Origin: an uncultured Flavobacteriales bacterium
GTDB lineage: Bacteria > Bacteroidota > Bacteroidia > CAIKAF01
Reading direction: 5' to 3'
NCBI GenBank assembly: GCA_903837495.1
Contig: CAILUT010000047.1
Span: 62,001 to 126,000, forward strand
Length of the DNA: 64,000 nt
Under the pieces are notes generated by a model. It did not search any database. It saw only the letters and a list, made by a program, of their open reading frames with translations, and was not told the origin of the DNA. Position numbers and translations under genes: made by a program. Shown piece by piece: positions 26,737 to 36,418 of the stretch; positions within the stretch are counted from its first letter, which is position 1; each line of letters opens with the position of its first letter.

Positions 26737-28956
26737 ATGAAGAGGCTACACCGTCATCTCATTTGGGCAGCTTGTACCATGTTTGGATTGCATACTGGAG
26801 CCCTCTCGGCTCAAGTGTGCAATGTGGACGTATCAGCGGTCCAAAACCCCCTTTGCAAAGGCGAAAACGCCATTTTTATTGCTACCGGCGCCATCCAAAA
26901 CGTGGGTTCTTATAGTTTTGATTTCAATACAGGCACCATGCCTCCAGGTTGGTCGTTCACCGGGCAAGCTCAATTTACTGCCCCTTGTGGTCCCTCCCCC
27001 GACAACACCTCATATTATTGGGCAGCTACCTCATCCGGGACGCCCATGATTGAAACGGTTGATTTGGATGTTTCTGGCGGTGGGACCATTGACTTTGAAT
27101 TCGTGATGTCCCCACAAGGAGGCTCTTCCCCTTGTGAAGGTCCCGACCAAGCCAACGAAGGGTTCGAACTGCAATATTCCATCAACAGCGGCGGTACTTG
27201 GGTGCCCATTACCTATTTCTCACCCGGTGGCTTTCAACTCCCCCAAAACCCCAACACCACAAACGGAGTCGCCAACGGACAAACCCCTTACACCGTTTGG
27301 AATACAGTGGCCATCCCCATTCCTCCCGCCGCTCAAACCATCTCAACCCGTTTCCGTTGGATTCAACAATTCTCCTCTGGAACCTGCTGCGACAACTGGG
27401 GAATGGATAACATCGTAATCAACGCCGGTTCGCTTTCTACCATGACCTGGTCAACCGGTCTAACTGGCCCTCCAGGCCAAGTTGGTTCCGATACCCTTCT
27501 AGCGCTCATGAACGACACCTGCATTATCGTTACCTTGGCCGATACCTCTGGGCTTACCTGCAGCGATACCATCTGTGTGCAAGTTGTGGATCTGCCCACT
27601 GCCATGGCTTCCTTCACCTCGCCCGTTTGCGCAGGTACTCAAATCCCAATTACGGGTTCCATCTCTACCCCTTCAGGCGGAATCTCTTCCTATCAATTTG
27701 ACTACGACAACAACGGAGTTTTTGAAACAATCAGCAGCACCGGCGATGTCCTTTTCCCTAATCCAATTGCAGGACAATATTCCGTCCCTTTTAAGGTTAT
27801 AAGTGCCGGAGGCTGCGAACACGACACGGTTCTCATTCTCAGGCTCAATCCCAATCCCTCCATTTCGCTGACCTTAAACCCTACCCAAATTTGTCAGTTT
27901 GATCAAGCCAACCTCAACGTGAATGCGAACATGAACAATCCCCCTGGGTTTAGTTCTACCGTCGATTCGTTGCGATGGGATTTCTACAACTCAGGACAAA
28001 CCGATACCACTACGGGCATTCAAAACAATACACACCAGTTCACTCAGTCGGGAACCATTACGGTCAAGGTAACCGCTGTTTCTGACGAAGGCTGCGTACG
28101 AAGTGCTACGCGCAACATTACGGTGTTGCCCAGCCCCATTGCCGATGTGGTGGTGGAAGACGTTTGCATTGGGCAACCCATTGTTCTGGTTAATAATTCC
28201 ACCGTGGATGCCCCCGATGTTCTAAACATCATTGATTGGGAAGCCAACGGCCCCAGTGGCAACCAAACCTCCACCTCTTTTATCCCCAATTTTGTGTTCT
28301 TAACCTCAGGACAACATACGCTTTCCTTGGCCTTAGAATCCTCCAGCGGCTGCCGCGATTCCCTCGAACTGCAGTTTGATGTATTCCCAGGAATTCAACC
28401 GCTGATCGATTACATGCCCATTTGCTTTAATGAGGTTTTGCTCTACAACGCCTCCACCGGCGGTTCTGGCAATTTGTACGCCAAATGGACGCTCCCAGGT
28501 GCTGCCGGCGACACGGTGATTCTTGGACCCGATACCCTCTTTTTCGTGTATCCCGCCCCAGGTTCCCAAGAAGCAACCCTAGAAGTTACAGACACCAACG
28601 GCTGCCGAATCGACACCACCATGAACATTGATGTGGTTGGACCCATTGTTCTGAATGAGCTTCCCAATGTCTTAATCTTGGATCCCACGGTTGCCAACAA
28701 CGATAAATTGGATTTTGAAGAACTTAAGCAAGGTTTTAACTACTGCTACGATTACGTTCTCACCATTTACAACCGTTGGGGCCTGGCTGTTTACACCACC
28801 GAAAACAAAACCAGCAGCCCCGATATTGGGTGCTCTGCTTGCTTCGAAGGGCTTACCCCCTCAGGAGCCGAACTTTCCAACGGCACCTATTTCTGGACCC
28901 TAAAAGGAAACAGAGATTTGGAACTGAACGGCAAAATCAACGTGTTTAAAAATTAA
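26737..28956 (+). CDS. T9SS-type secreted protein with CHU_C gliding-associated C-terminus
   Basis: 739 residues. Signal peptide 1-25 (ALSAQ|V). Residues ~35-230 read like a reelin-type beta-sandwich (DFNTGTMPPGWSF, the glycine-rich FEFVMSPQGG, and RFRWIQQFSSGTCCDNWGMDN). Several PKD/Ig-like modules follow, rich in Thr and Asp. The last ~90 residues are the gliding motility-associated (CHU_C, type B T9SS) domain: LPNVLILDP, LTIYNRWGLAVY, LSNGTYFWTLKG. The protein should be exported by the type IX system to the cell surface or medium, perhaps as an adhesin. The ligand is unknown. Confidence 0.9.
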   Translation: MKRLHRHLIWAACTMFGLHTGALSAQVCNVDVSAVQNPLCKGENAIFIATGAIQNVGSYSFDFNTGTMPPGWSFTGQAQFTAPCGPSPDNTSYYWAATSSGTPMIETVDLDVSGGGTIDFEFVMSPQGGSSPCEGPDQANEGFELQYSINSGGTWVPITYFSPGGFQLPQNPNTTNGVANGQTPYTVWNTVAIPIPPAAQTISTRFRWIQQFSSGTCCDNWGMDNIVINAGSLSTMTWSTGLTGPPGQVGSDTLLALMNDTCIIVTLADTSGLTCSDTICVQVVDLPTAMASFTSPVCAGTQIPITGSISTPSGGISSYQFDYDNNGVFETISSTGDVLFPNPIAGQYSVPFKVISAGGCEHDTVLILRLNPNPSISLTLNPTQICQFDQANLNVNANMNNPPGFSSTVDSLRWDFYNSGQTDTTTGIQNNTHQFTQSGTITVKVTAVSDEGCVRSATRNITVLPSPIADVVVEDVCIGQPIVLVNNSTVDAPDVLNIIDWEANGPSGNQTSTSFIPNFVFLTSGQHTLSLALESSSGCRDSLELQFDVFPGIQPLIDYMPICFNEVLLYNASTGGSGNLYAKWTLPGAAGDTVILGPDTLFFVYPAPGSQEATLEVTDTNGCRIDTTMNIDVVGPIVLNELPNVLILDPTVANNDKLDFEELKQGFNYCYDYVLTIYNRWGLAVYTTENKTSSPDIGCSACFEGLTPSGAELSNGTYFWTLKGNRDLELNGKINVFKN

Positions 28957-28974
28957 CTTTTCACCCATCTTTCC

Positions 28975-29002
28975 AAACCCCGATTCGTCGGGGTTTTTTT
29001 TT
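28975..29002 (+). terminator. intrinsic terminator after the CHU_C protein
   Basis: CCCCGA-TTCG-TCGGGG (28978-28993) with a UUCG tetraloop is followed by nine T. It lies 21 bases after the stop at 28956, directly in front of the HAD gene, whose ATG is at 29007. Confidence 0.95.
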
Positions 29003-29006
29003 GACC

Positions 29007-29471
29007 ATGAAATTTCTTTGCCTTGATGTGGATGGGGTTCTGATTCCTCGAAACACCCTTTTTCTTCCCAGCGCTTCCCAACCCTGTCCCTTTCACGCTT
29101 TAGATGCGAGGGCCTTGCAATCCATTGTTAGTCAGCACGTTCCGGTGCTTATCTTGTCAGGAGGTCATTCGAATTTTGTTCGACACCACCTTCAGAGTCT
29201 GGGTGTGCACGCCATCCGCTTCTCTTGCTACCACAAGTTTTCAGCTTTAACCGAGGAGTTGCTGGCCTACCCCAATCTCAGCTTGGCCAATGTGCTGTAT
29301 GTGGGCGATGGGTTAAACGATCTGGAATGCCTTCAACAGGTTGGATTTTCAGCCTGTCCTTCGGATGCAGATCCACAGGTCAGCGCCGCGGTCAAGTTCC
29401 GCAGTGCCTTTCAGGGTGGGCATGGAGCCATTGCCGATGCCCTGAATTGGGCTATGAATCCGCCGGTGTAA
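29007..29471 (+). CDS. HAD-superfamily phosphatase, KdsC-like
   Basis: 154 residues, starting at the ATG 29007 just after the terminator. HAD motifs: DVDGVLI (nucleophile aspartate), LSGGHS in place of the S/T motif ITGR, lysine in HKFSAL, and GDGLNDLECLQ. The size and lack of a cap domain resemble KDO-8-phosphate phosphatase (KdsC) and related sugar-phosphate phosphatases. The substrate is not certain. Confidence 0.75.
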   Translation: MKFLCLDVDGVLIPRNTLFLPSASQPCPFHALDARALQSIVSQHVPVLILSGGHSNFVRHHLQSLGVHAIRFSCYHKFSALTEELLAYPNLSLANVLYVGDGLNDLECLQQVGFSACPSDADPQVSAAVKFRSAFQGGHGAIADALNWAMNPPV

Positions 29472-29494
29472 GGCCATTTTGATTGATTTTTTTC

Positions 29495-29638
29495 TGCCGG
29501 CTGCCGGGCTTTCACAGGTAGTCCGCAGCGGCCGGTGGCTGGCCCAGCGGGCTTGCGGTGGCTCCTAAAGTCGCCTCCGCGCCACGCGGGCCAGGCACCG
29601 GACGCTTGGCGGGCTACCTTGTTCAATCCCTGCCGGAG
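29495..29638 (+). repeat. dispersed palindromic element, copy C
   Basis: Opens with CCGGGCTTTC. Nested arms AGGTAGTCCGC/GCGGGCTACCT and CCGGTGGCTGGCCC/GGGCCAGGCACCGG close on the apical hairpin GCGGTGGC-TCCTAAAGTC-GCCTCCGC (core 29560-29575). It ends with TTCAATCCCTGCC. It lies in the 3' region of the HAD gene, upstream of the aldehyde dehydrogenase. Confidence 0.85.
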
Positions 29639-29829
29639 GCCAATCGTCCGTTTGGCCATTTTCTCTTTGCAATTTCCCAGAGTATCCATGTTGGGTTTTC
29701 CTCCTTGTTTTTTACCACTCTTTTCCTGGGCATTTTACCTGCCAACCGTCTTTTTTTTGGAATTCAAACCAATCCGGTTGCCCATTGTTCTTTTACTACA
29801 ACGTTTCCTTTTTCTACCTTTGAGCAGCC
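29639..29829 (+). promoter_or_regulatory. intergenic region with aldehyde dehydrogenase promoter box
   Basis: The only feature I see is TACCTTTG at 29815-29822, an exact -7 box ending seven bases before the ATG at 29830. The region from 29472 to here otherwise holds only element C. The rest is T-rich with no gene. Confidence 0.55.
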
Positions 29830-31266
29830 ATGTCTAACACCCATTTCTATCCTCTTTTTTTAAATGGTACTTGGCTTAAAACCCAAACCAGCCTACAGGT
29901 TTCAGCTCCTTACGACGGAAGGCTGTTGGCTCAGGTTTCTACTGCAGGGGCCGCTGAAATTGAGTCAGCCATCCAAGGGGCAGTTTTAGCAAAACACAGC
30001 ATGTTTTCTTGGGCAGCCTTTGAACGTGCGCAATTTCTACGTAGCGTTGCCCAACGTTTGTTAGCCAACAAAGATGCGCATGCCACCCTGCTCAGCTTAG
30101 AAGCCGCGAAGCCCCTACGCGAGGCCATTCATGAAATAGAACGTGCCGCTGAAACCTTCTGCATCGCCGCCGAAGAAGCCCTGCGTCTTACCGGCGAAAT
30201 TATGCCCATGGACAGAACCGAACGTGGTCGTGGATTCCAAGGCTACATTCAACCTTTCCCTTTAGGCCCTATTGCAGGGATTGCCCCCTTTAACTTTCCG
30301 CTAAATTTGGCGGTTCATAAATTGGCACCTGCCATTGCTGCCGGTTGCCCCATTGTTTTAAAGCCAGCCAGCGCAACGCCTCTTTCCACCTTAAACTTGG
30401 CTCGAATTTTTGATGAGGTCGGCGGTTTACCTCCCGGTGCGGTTTCTATTCTTCCCTGTACCCGCGAAATTGGCGAAGCTTTGCTGACCGACAACCGAAT
30501 CAAAATGTTGAGCTTTACCGGCAGCGATTCCGTGGGTTGGGCCATGAAAAAAAGAGCAGGAAATAAAAAAGTGGTTTTGGAATTGGGGGGAAATGCCGCA
30601 GTTTTAATTGCCGAATCTGCCGCATGGACAGAGCATTTTGATGCCTTGCTTGGGGCTTCTTTTGCCTACAGCGGCCAAATCTGCATTCATCCGCAGCGCT
30701 TTTTTGTTTGGGAAGGTCATTTTAAGGCCTTCGCCGATGCCATGTGCAAAGGGGCTAGTGCACTAAAATTGGGGCCTCCAGATTCTTTGCGCACCCAGGT
30801 TTCTTCCATGATTGATGCCGAAAATGCAGAACGGGTGGATGCGTGGATTGATCAGGCCGTTGCAGCGGGAGCTCAGGTTCTGCTCCGCGGTCAGCGCCAA
30901 GGCACTTTATTGCCGCCCTGCATCTTAACACAGGTACCCATTGGAGCCAAAGTGATGGACGAAGAGGTGTTCGGCCCGGTTGTTGTTCTTGAACCCTATT
31001 CTAATTTTAAGGATGTTTTGGATCGGATAAATCAAAGCCGCTTTGGCTTGCAGGCCTCTATTTATACTGAAAACCACCGGGAAATAGACCAAGCTTTTCA
31101 AACCTTGGAACTGGGCGGTTTGATTGTGAATGCCCCCCCAACCTTGCGTTTTGACCACATGCCTTATGGCGGAGTGAAAGATTCAGGCTTGGGACGCGAA
31201 GGAATACGCTATGCCATGAACGATATGTTGGAATGGAAAATACTGGTTAAAAAGACAAACCTATGA
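29830..31266 (+). CDS. NAD(P)+-dependent aldehyde dehydrogenase
   Basis: 478 residues of the ALDH superfamily. Cofactor-binding FNFPLNLAVHKLAPA, FTGSDSVGW, the general-base motif LELGGN, and the catalytic cysteine C285 in SGQICIHPQR are all present. The closing YGGVKDSGLGREG is typical. Such enzymes often oxidise small aldehydes (e.g. glyceraldehyde-3-phosphate or phosphonoacetaldehyde relatives), but the substrate is not readable. The stop overlaps the ctaA start as ATGA. Confidence 0.9.
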   Translation: MSNTHFYPLFLNGTWLKTQTSLQVSAPYDGRLLAQVSTAGAAEIESAIQGAVLAKHSMFSWAAFERAQFLRSVAQRLLANKDAHATLLSLEAAKPLREAIHEIERAAETFCIAAEEALRLTGEIMPMDRTERGRGFQGYIQPFPLGPIAGIAPFNFPLNLAVHKLAPAIAAGCPIVLKPASATPLSTLNLARIFDEVGGLPPGAVSILPCTREIGEALLTDNRIKMLSFTGSDSVGWAMKKRAGNKKVVLELGGNAAVLIAESAAWTEHFDALLGASFAYSGQICIHPQRFFVWEGHFKAFADAMCKGASALKLGPPDSLRTQVSSMIDAENAERVDAWIDQAVAAGAQVLLRGQRQGTLLPPCILTQVPIGAKVMDEEVFGPVVVLEPYSNFKDVLDRINQSRFGLQASIYTENHREIDQAFQTLELGGLIVNAPPTLRFDHMPYGGVKDSGLGREGIRYAMNDMLEWKILVKKTNL

Positions 31267-32282
31267 ACCTTGTCCACCCCTTTGGGAAATCCCCTGTTTT
31301 AAACTGGTTGTATGCCGGTATGCTGATGATTTTTATCATGGTCGCCATCGGTGGAATTACCCGATTAACCGAATCGGGCTTAAGCATTACGACCTGGGAC
31401 CCCATCATGGGTGCCGTACCTCCTTTAAATTCAACGGATTGGACGCTGTTGTTCCAGAAGTATAAGGAAAGTCCAGAGTATCTTCACAAAAACATGGGCA
31501 TGAGTCTGTCGGATTTTAAATCTATATTTTGGTGGGAATGGATTCACCGGCAATGGGGCCGTTTAATCGGGCTGGTATTTGTAGTCCCCTTTCTGGTGTT
31601 TTGGCGAAAAGGCTATTTTAAACCCGGCATTCGCCGCCACCTCTTGGGCATCTTTCTGTTGGGGGCCTTGCAGGCCTTCTTTGGTTGGTACATGGTGTAC
31701 AGCGGCTTGGCCAACGAACCAAGAGTCAGCCATTACCGTCTTGCTCTTCATTTAAGTACGGCCTTTACTTGCATTGCCTGGATTTGGTGGCTTGCGCTGA
31801 GCATTCGAGCAAAGGTAGTAGCCTATCGGCCTCCTGAACTGAATTCTTGGTTGCTGGCTTCTACCCTGTTGCTGATTGTTCAAATTGCACTGGGAGCCTT
31901 TACCGCCGGAAAAGACGCCGGTCATGCCTCTAACCACTGGCCAATGTGGTCCGAACATCAATTTATGCCCTCTGTGCTTGGCTTTGAATGGACTTGGCTT
32001 TGGACCAACGAAAGTTGGATTCAATTTGTGCACCGAAGTTTTGCCTATGTGTTGGTTTTCTGTGTTTTATTCACGGCATGGAAGGCACATAAATTGCACT
32101 GGAGGCACCCTGGCATCGGGGCCATGCCTTGGTTGATTTTGCTGCAGTTCTTGCTGGGTGTTTTAACGGTAATGAGCGGGGTAAACCTCGGTCTTGCTTT
32201 GGCGCATCAACTCCTGGCCCTTCTGTTGCTGCTGGCTTTGGTGTATGCCTTGCATCCCGGAAAGCGGGGAGTAGCCTCCTAA
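31263..32282 (+). CDS. ctaA: heme A synthase (COX15/CtaA)
   Basis: CtaA oxidises the C8 methyl of heme O to make heme A for aa3-type cytochrome oxidases, so the organism respires oxygen. The 339-residue protein has about eight membrane helices and the conserved histidine motifs WWEWIHRQWGR, ALHLST, FVHRSFAY and LAHQLLAL, plus the N-terminal IGGITRLTESGLS signature of the type with two halves. ATGA overlap with the aldehyde dehydrogenase gene. No ctaB or oxidase subunit gene is near. Confidence 0.95.
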   Translation: MNLVHPFGKSPVLNWLYAGMLMIFIMVAIGGITRLTESGLSITTWDPIMGAVPPLNSTDWTLLFQKYKESPEYLHKNMGMSLSDFKSIFWWEWIHRQWGRLIGLVFVVPFLVFWRKGYFKPGIRRHLLGIFLLGALQAFFGWYMVYSGLANEPRVSHYRLALHLSTAFTCIAWIWWLALSIRAKVVAYRPPELNSWLLASTLLLIVQIALGAFTAGKDAGHASNHWPMWSEHQFMPSVLGFEWTWLWTNESWIQFVHRSFAYVLVFCVLFTAWKAHKLHWRHPGIGAMPWLILLQFLLGVLTVMSGVNLGLALAHQLLALLLLLALVYALHPGKRGVAS

Positions 32283-32392
32283 TACGGCTTTTGGTTTTTT
32301 CTGTTGCCTTTATGGATCAAGCTGGGCAACTGAAATACTCTTTTTCGAGCCCAATTCAGTTTGTTTGATTCAATCACAGCTGCACAGGCTAA

Positions 32393-34045
<1,653 letters not shown>

Positions 34046-34100
34046 TTTTCGCTGGGGGTTTTTTGCCTTACAAGGTTAAACGAATTTTAATTACCCTGAT

Positions 34101-34108
34101 TACCTTTG
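34101..34108 (+). promoter_or_regulatory. -7 box directly before the low-molecular-weight phosphatase gene
   Basis: TACCTTTG ends three bases before the ATG at 34112. If functional, transcription would begin at or about the start codon (leaderless mRNA). Confidence 0.5.
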
Positions 34109-34111
34109 AAT

Positions 34112-34576
34112 ATGCGTGTGCTCATGGTTTGCTTAGGAAATATATGCCGATCGCCCATGGCTGAAGGCATTTTGAGGGATTTGGCGGCCACCCGCGGCAT
34201 TGAGTTGAGCGTGGATTCAGCGGGTACCTATGCAGGGCACCAAGGAGAAGCTCCAGACCTGCGGGCGCAAGATGAAATGAAAAAGAGGGGCCATTCCATT
34301 CAGCGGATTCGAAGCCGGCCGATGCGGCCTGCTGATTTCGATGCATTTGATCGGATTTTTGTTATGGATAAAAGCAATTACCGCGATGTTCTGTCTATGG
34401 CCAGCGATCCGGCAATGGAAAAAAAAGTAGGCTTGTTTTTGAACCAAGCATGGCCTGAAAAAGACCTTGAAGTGCCCGACCCTTATTTTGGCGGACAGCA
34501 CGGATTTGAACGGGTGTACACCTTGCTTGAACGGGCTGCAGAAGCCTTTTTAGATTCCATCGATGAACAACGCTAA
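34112..34576 (+). CDS. low-molecular-weight protein tyrosine phosphatase
   Basis: 154 residues. The P-loop VCLGNICRSP places the nucleophile at cysteine 7 and the binding arginine at 13 (C-x5-R). The general acid aspartate is in VPDPYFGG. In bacteria such enzymes act on phosphotyrosine or phosphoarginine proteins. The ATG at 34112 is preferred over a TTG six bases upstream. The end overlaps the next gene by 14 bases. Confidence 0.93.
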   Translation: MRVLMVCLGNICRSPMAEGILRDLAATRGIELSVDSAGTYAGHQGEAPDLRAQDEMKKRGHSIQRIRSRPMRPADFDAFDRIFVMDKSNYRDVLSMASDPAMEKKVGLFLNQAWPEKDLEVPDPYFGGQHGFERVYTLLERAAEAFLDSIDEQR

Positions 34577-35267
34577 AGGGAATTTGTGGCTCGTTCCCAA
34601 TCTGCTAGGGCCACTCAGCTCGGGCTTGCACCCCAAAGAGGCCGCCTTGGTGGCGCACGTTCGGCATTGGATTGTAGAAACCCCTGGAGCCTGCCTTCCC
34701 ATTGCCGCACAATTGAGCGGAGAACGCTTTCCGGACCATTGGGTGTTGGAACACGGCCGCCTAGACCCGTATTTTCAACAGCAAATTTTGGAAACTTGGA
34801 AACAAGGACTTGATATAGGTTTGATTACCGATGCGGGATTGCCAGCCATTGCCGACCCAGGAAGTCGGATTGTGGCGATGGCCCATCAGGCTTCGGTGTC
34901 CGTTCGGCCTTTAACCGGTCCAAGCAGCCTAATGCTGGCCCTCATGTCTTCAGGCTTAAATGGTCAGCGATTTAAGTTTCTGGGGTACTTGGAAAAAAGT
35001 CCCGAGGAACGAAAAAAACAGCTTCAAAAAATGAGCCCGATCATCGAAAGCTCGGGCGAAACTCATTTGTTTATTGAAACTCCGTACCGGGCAGCGGCTG
35101 TTTTAAACGACCTGCTTCGCTTTGTTGCACCAACCCTTATGCTTTGTTTGGCGGTTGACTTGCATACCGAAAATCAAACCTTACGCACCCAGTCCATCGC
35201 GAATTGGAAACGCAATCCACCCGAATTCAAAAAACAAGAGGTGGTGTTTTTGTTGGGGCGGTTTTAA
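34563..35267 (+). CDS. RsmI-like SAM methyltransferase (tetrapyrrole methylase fold)
   Basis: 234 residues of the corrin/porphyrin methylase superfamily with the RsmI-type signature DAGLPAIADPGSRIV (residues ~86-100) and GPSSLMLALMSSGL. RsmI 2'-O-methylates C1402 of 16S rRNA. Bacteroidota commonly have this shorter, N-terminally different paralogue next to a LMW phosphatase or pyrG. The start ATG lies inside the phosphatase gene, 14 bases before its end, so translation is coupled. The specific substrate is not proven. Confidence 0.8.
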   Translation: MNNAKGNLWLVPNLLGPLSSGLHPKEAALVAHVRHWIVETPGACLPIAAQLSGERFPDHWVLEHGRLDPYFQQQILETWKQGLDIGLITDAGLPAIADPGSRIVAMAHQASVSVRPLTGPSSLMLALMSSGLNGQRFKFLGYLEKSPEERKKQLQKMSPIIESSGETHLFIETPYRAAAVLNDLLRFVAPTLMLCLAVDLHTENQTLRTQSIANWKRNPPEFKKQEVVFLLGRF

Positions 35268-35297
35268 ACTCAATTTACTTCATTAAAAACTTTCTTT

Positions 35298-36005
35298 ATG
35301 CAGGTCAGCAAAGTTTCCAATATGCCAATTCCTCTAAATCAAGAAGTTTTGGCTAAAACCATCAGGGCTGAAGTGTTTGATGCAATCAAGAGTGAAATTC
35401 CTGAGTTTACCCCCGATTGCTATATCTCTAAATCTGAATTGGCTTTTTTTCGACATAAATGTTTGGATTCTTTATTTAGTGAAGTGGAAAGAGAACTTTG
35501 CAGTTGGAACAACTCGGAGCATAGGCCTGAATCCAATCAAAGAAAAAAACCTGGTTTGGAATCGAAAGGGCCTAATGCATCTAAGGTGACTTTTGGTGAA
35601 CGGACTGCAGATTACGTGGCTTCTTTTGGTGGTAGTTGGACCTTTATTCTAGCTTTTTTTTCCTTTATTTTGATTTGGATTGCCGCCAATATTTGGCTTT
35701 TTTCTGCTGCTGTCTTCGATCCATTCCCATTCATTCTTCTCAATTTAATATTGTCTTGCTTAGCTGCTATTCAGGCTCCCATTATTATGATGAGTCAGAA
35801 CCGACAAGAAAAAAAAGATAGAAAACGCGCTGAGCAAGATTTGAAAATCAACCTTAAGGCAGAATTAGAAATCAAAATTATAAACCGCAAGGTTGATGCC
35901 ATTCTAAATTTTCAGCAATCAAGCTGGAGAACGATACAACAGATCAATTTTGATGTTTTAGAGGATTTAATGGCCGAAGTGAAAAGCCGAAATAAGGGGG
36001 ATTAA
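35298..36005 (+). CDS. DUF1003 inner-membrane protein
   Basis: 235 residues. A soluble N-terminal part (~1-95) without signal is followed by the DUF1003 domain: FGERTADYVASFGGSW, two membrane helices, DPFPFILLNLILSCLAAIQAPIIMMSQNRQ split by a short loop, then a charged helical tail with NLKAELEIK. DUF1003 proteins are widespread membrane proteins of unknown function. The first ~80 residues are AT-rich in codon use compared with the neighbours. It stands alone, with 30 bases to the upstream gene. Confidence 0.88.
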   Translation: MQVSKVSNMPIPLNQEVLAKTIRAEVFDAIKSEIPEFTPDCYISKSELAFFRHKCLDSLFSEVERELCSWNNSEHRPESNQRKKPGLESKGPNASKVTFGERTADYVASFGGSWTFILAFFSFILIWIAANIWLFSAAVFDPFPFILLNLILSCLAAIQAPIIMMSQNRQEKKDRKRAEQDLKINLKAELEIKIINRKVDAILNFQQSSWRTIQQINFDVLEDLMAEVKSRNKGD

Positions 36006-36121
36006 TTCCTTGTTTGCATTGCGGTTATTTTTGCTGAACGCATTTCCTGAGGCTTTTTAAACCTACTCACCAATAGAAACGAAATGAACTGCATTGCTTT
36101 TTGGGCTGCCTAAAAACGAAA

Positions 36122-36145
36122 AGCAGGGTTCGGGGGAACCCTGCT
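36122..36145 (-). terminator. strong hairpin, probable distal terminator for clpB
   Basis: Perfect ten-base stem AGCAGGGTTC-GGGG-GAACCCTGCT. On the minus strand it is followed by TTTTCGTTTTT, so it should stop transcripts coming from clpB. On the plus strand no T-run follows. It lies about 275 bases past the clpB stop, beyond the GC-rich element. Confidence 0.6.
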
Positions 36146-36255
36146 CTTCAAACCAACCTACTATGAAAACTACTTGAGTTTTATACAGAACACCTTGCCT
36201 CAACTATGGTTGATTTTGGGCGGCAGAATTAACCTTCGTTAACATTTAAGATTTG
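36146..36255. other. AT-rich spacer
   Basis: Nothing gene-like. It contains a five-codon frame ATGAAAACTACTTGA, which I take as chance. With the neighbouring hairpin and GC-rich element it makes up the 413-base gene-free stretch between the DUF1003 gene and clpB. Confidence 0.4.
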
Positions 36256-36412
36256 ATGGGGCCCGGCGCCCGGGGCGAGCCGGCAGCCGCCGCATGCGGG
36301 GCCCCTGAATGCCCGAGCTGCGGAGGCCCGACGGCAGGAGGGACCCCGCAAAGCCGGGCAGGCAGCGGCCCCGCAAAGGGGGCTAAAGGGGAGCACCGGA
36401 TTAGCGCCCCCC
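36256..36412. repeat. GC-rich palindromic element following clpB
   Basis: A very GC-rich block in an AT-rich setting, inserted between clpB and its presumed terminator. The core is an imperfect palindrome: GCGGGGCCCCT (36296-36306) faces AGGGACCCCGC (36339-36349). The flanks repeat GGCAG and GCCCCGCAAAGG-type motifs. It shares neither loop nor ends with elements A-E. It would form a long stem at the 3' end of the clpB mRNA. Confidence 0.6.
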
Positions 36413-36418
36413 CAAAAA

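Noticed and set aside
28975-29010. TTG start at 29001 for the HAD phosphatase gene
   Set aside because: It lies within the T-run of the terminator; the ATG at 29007 gives the normal HAD N-terminus.
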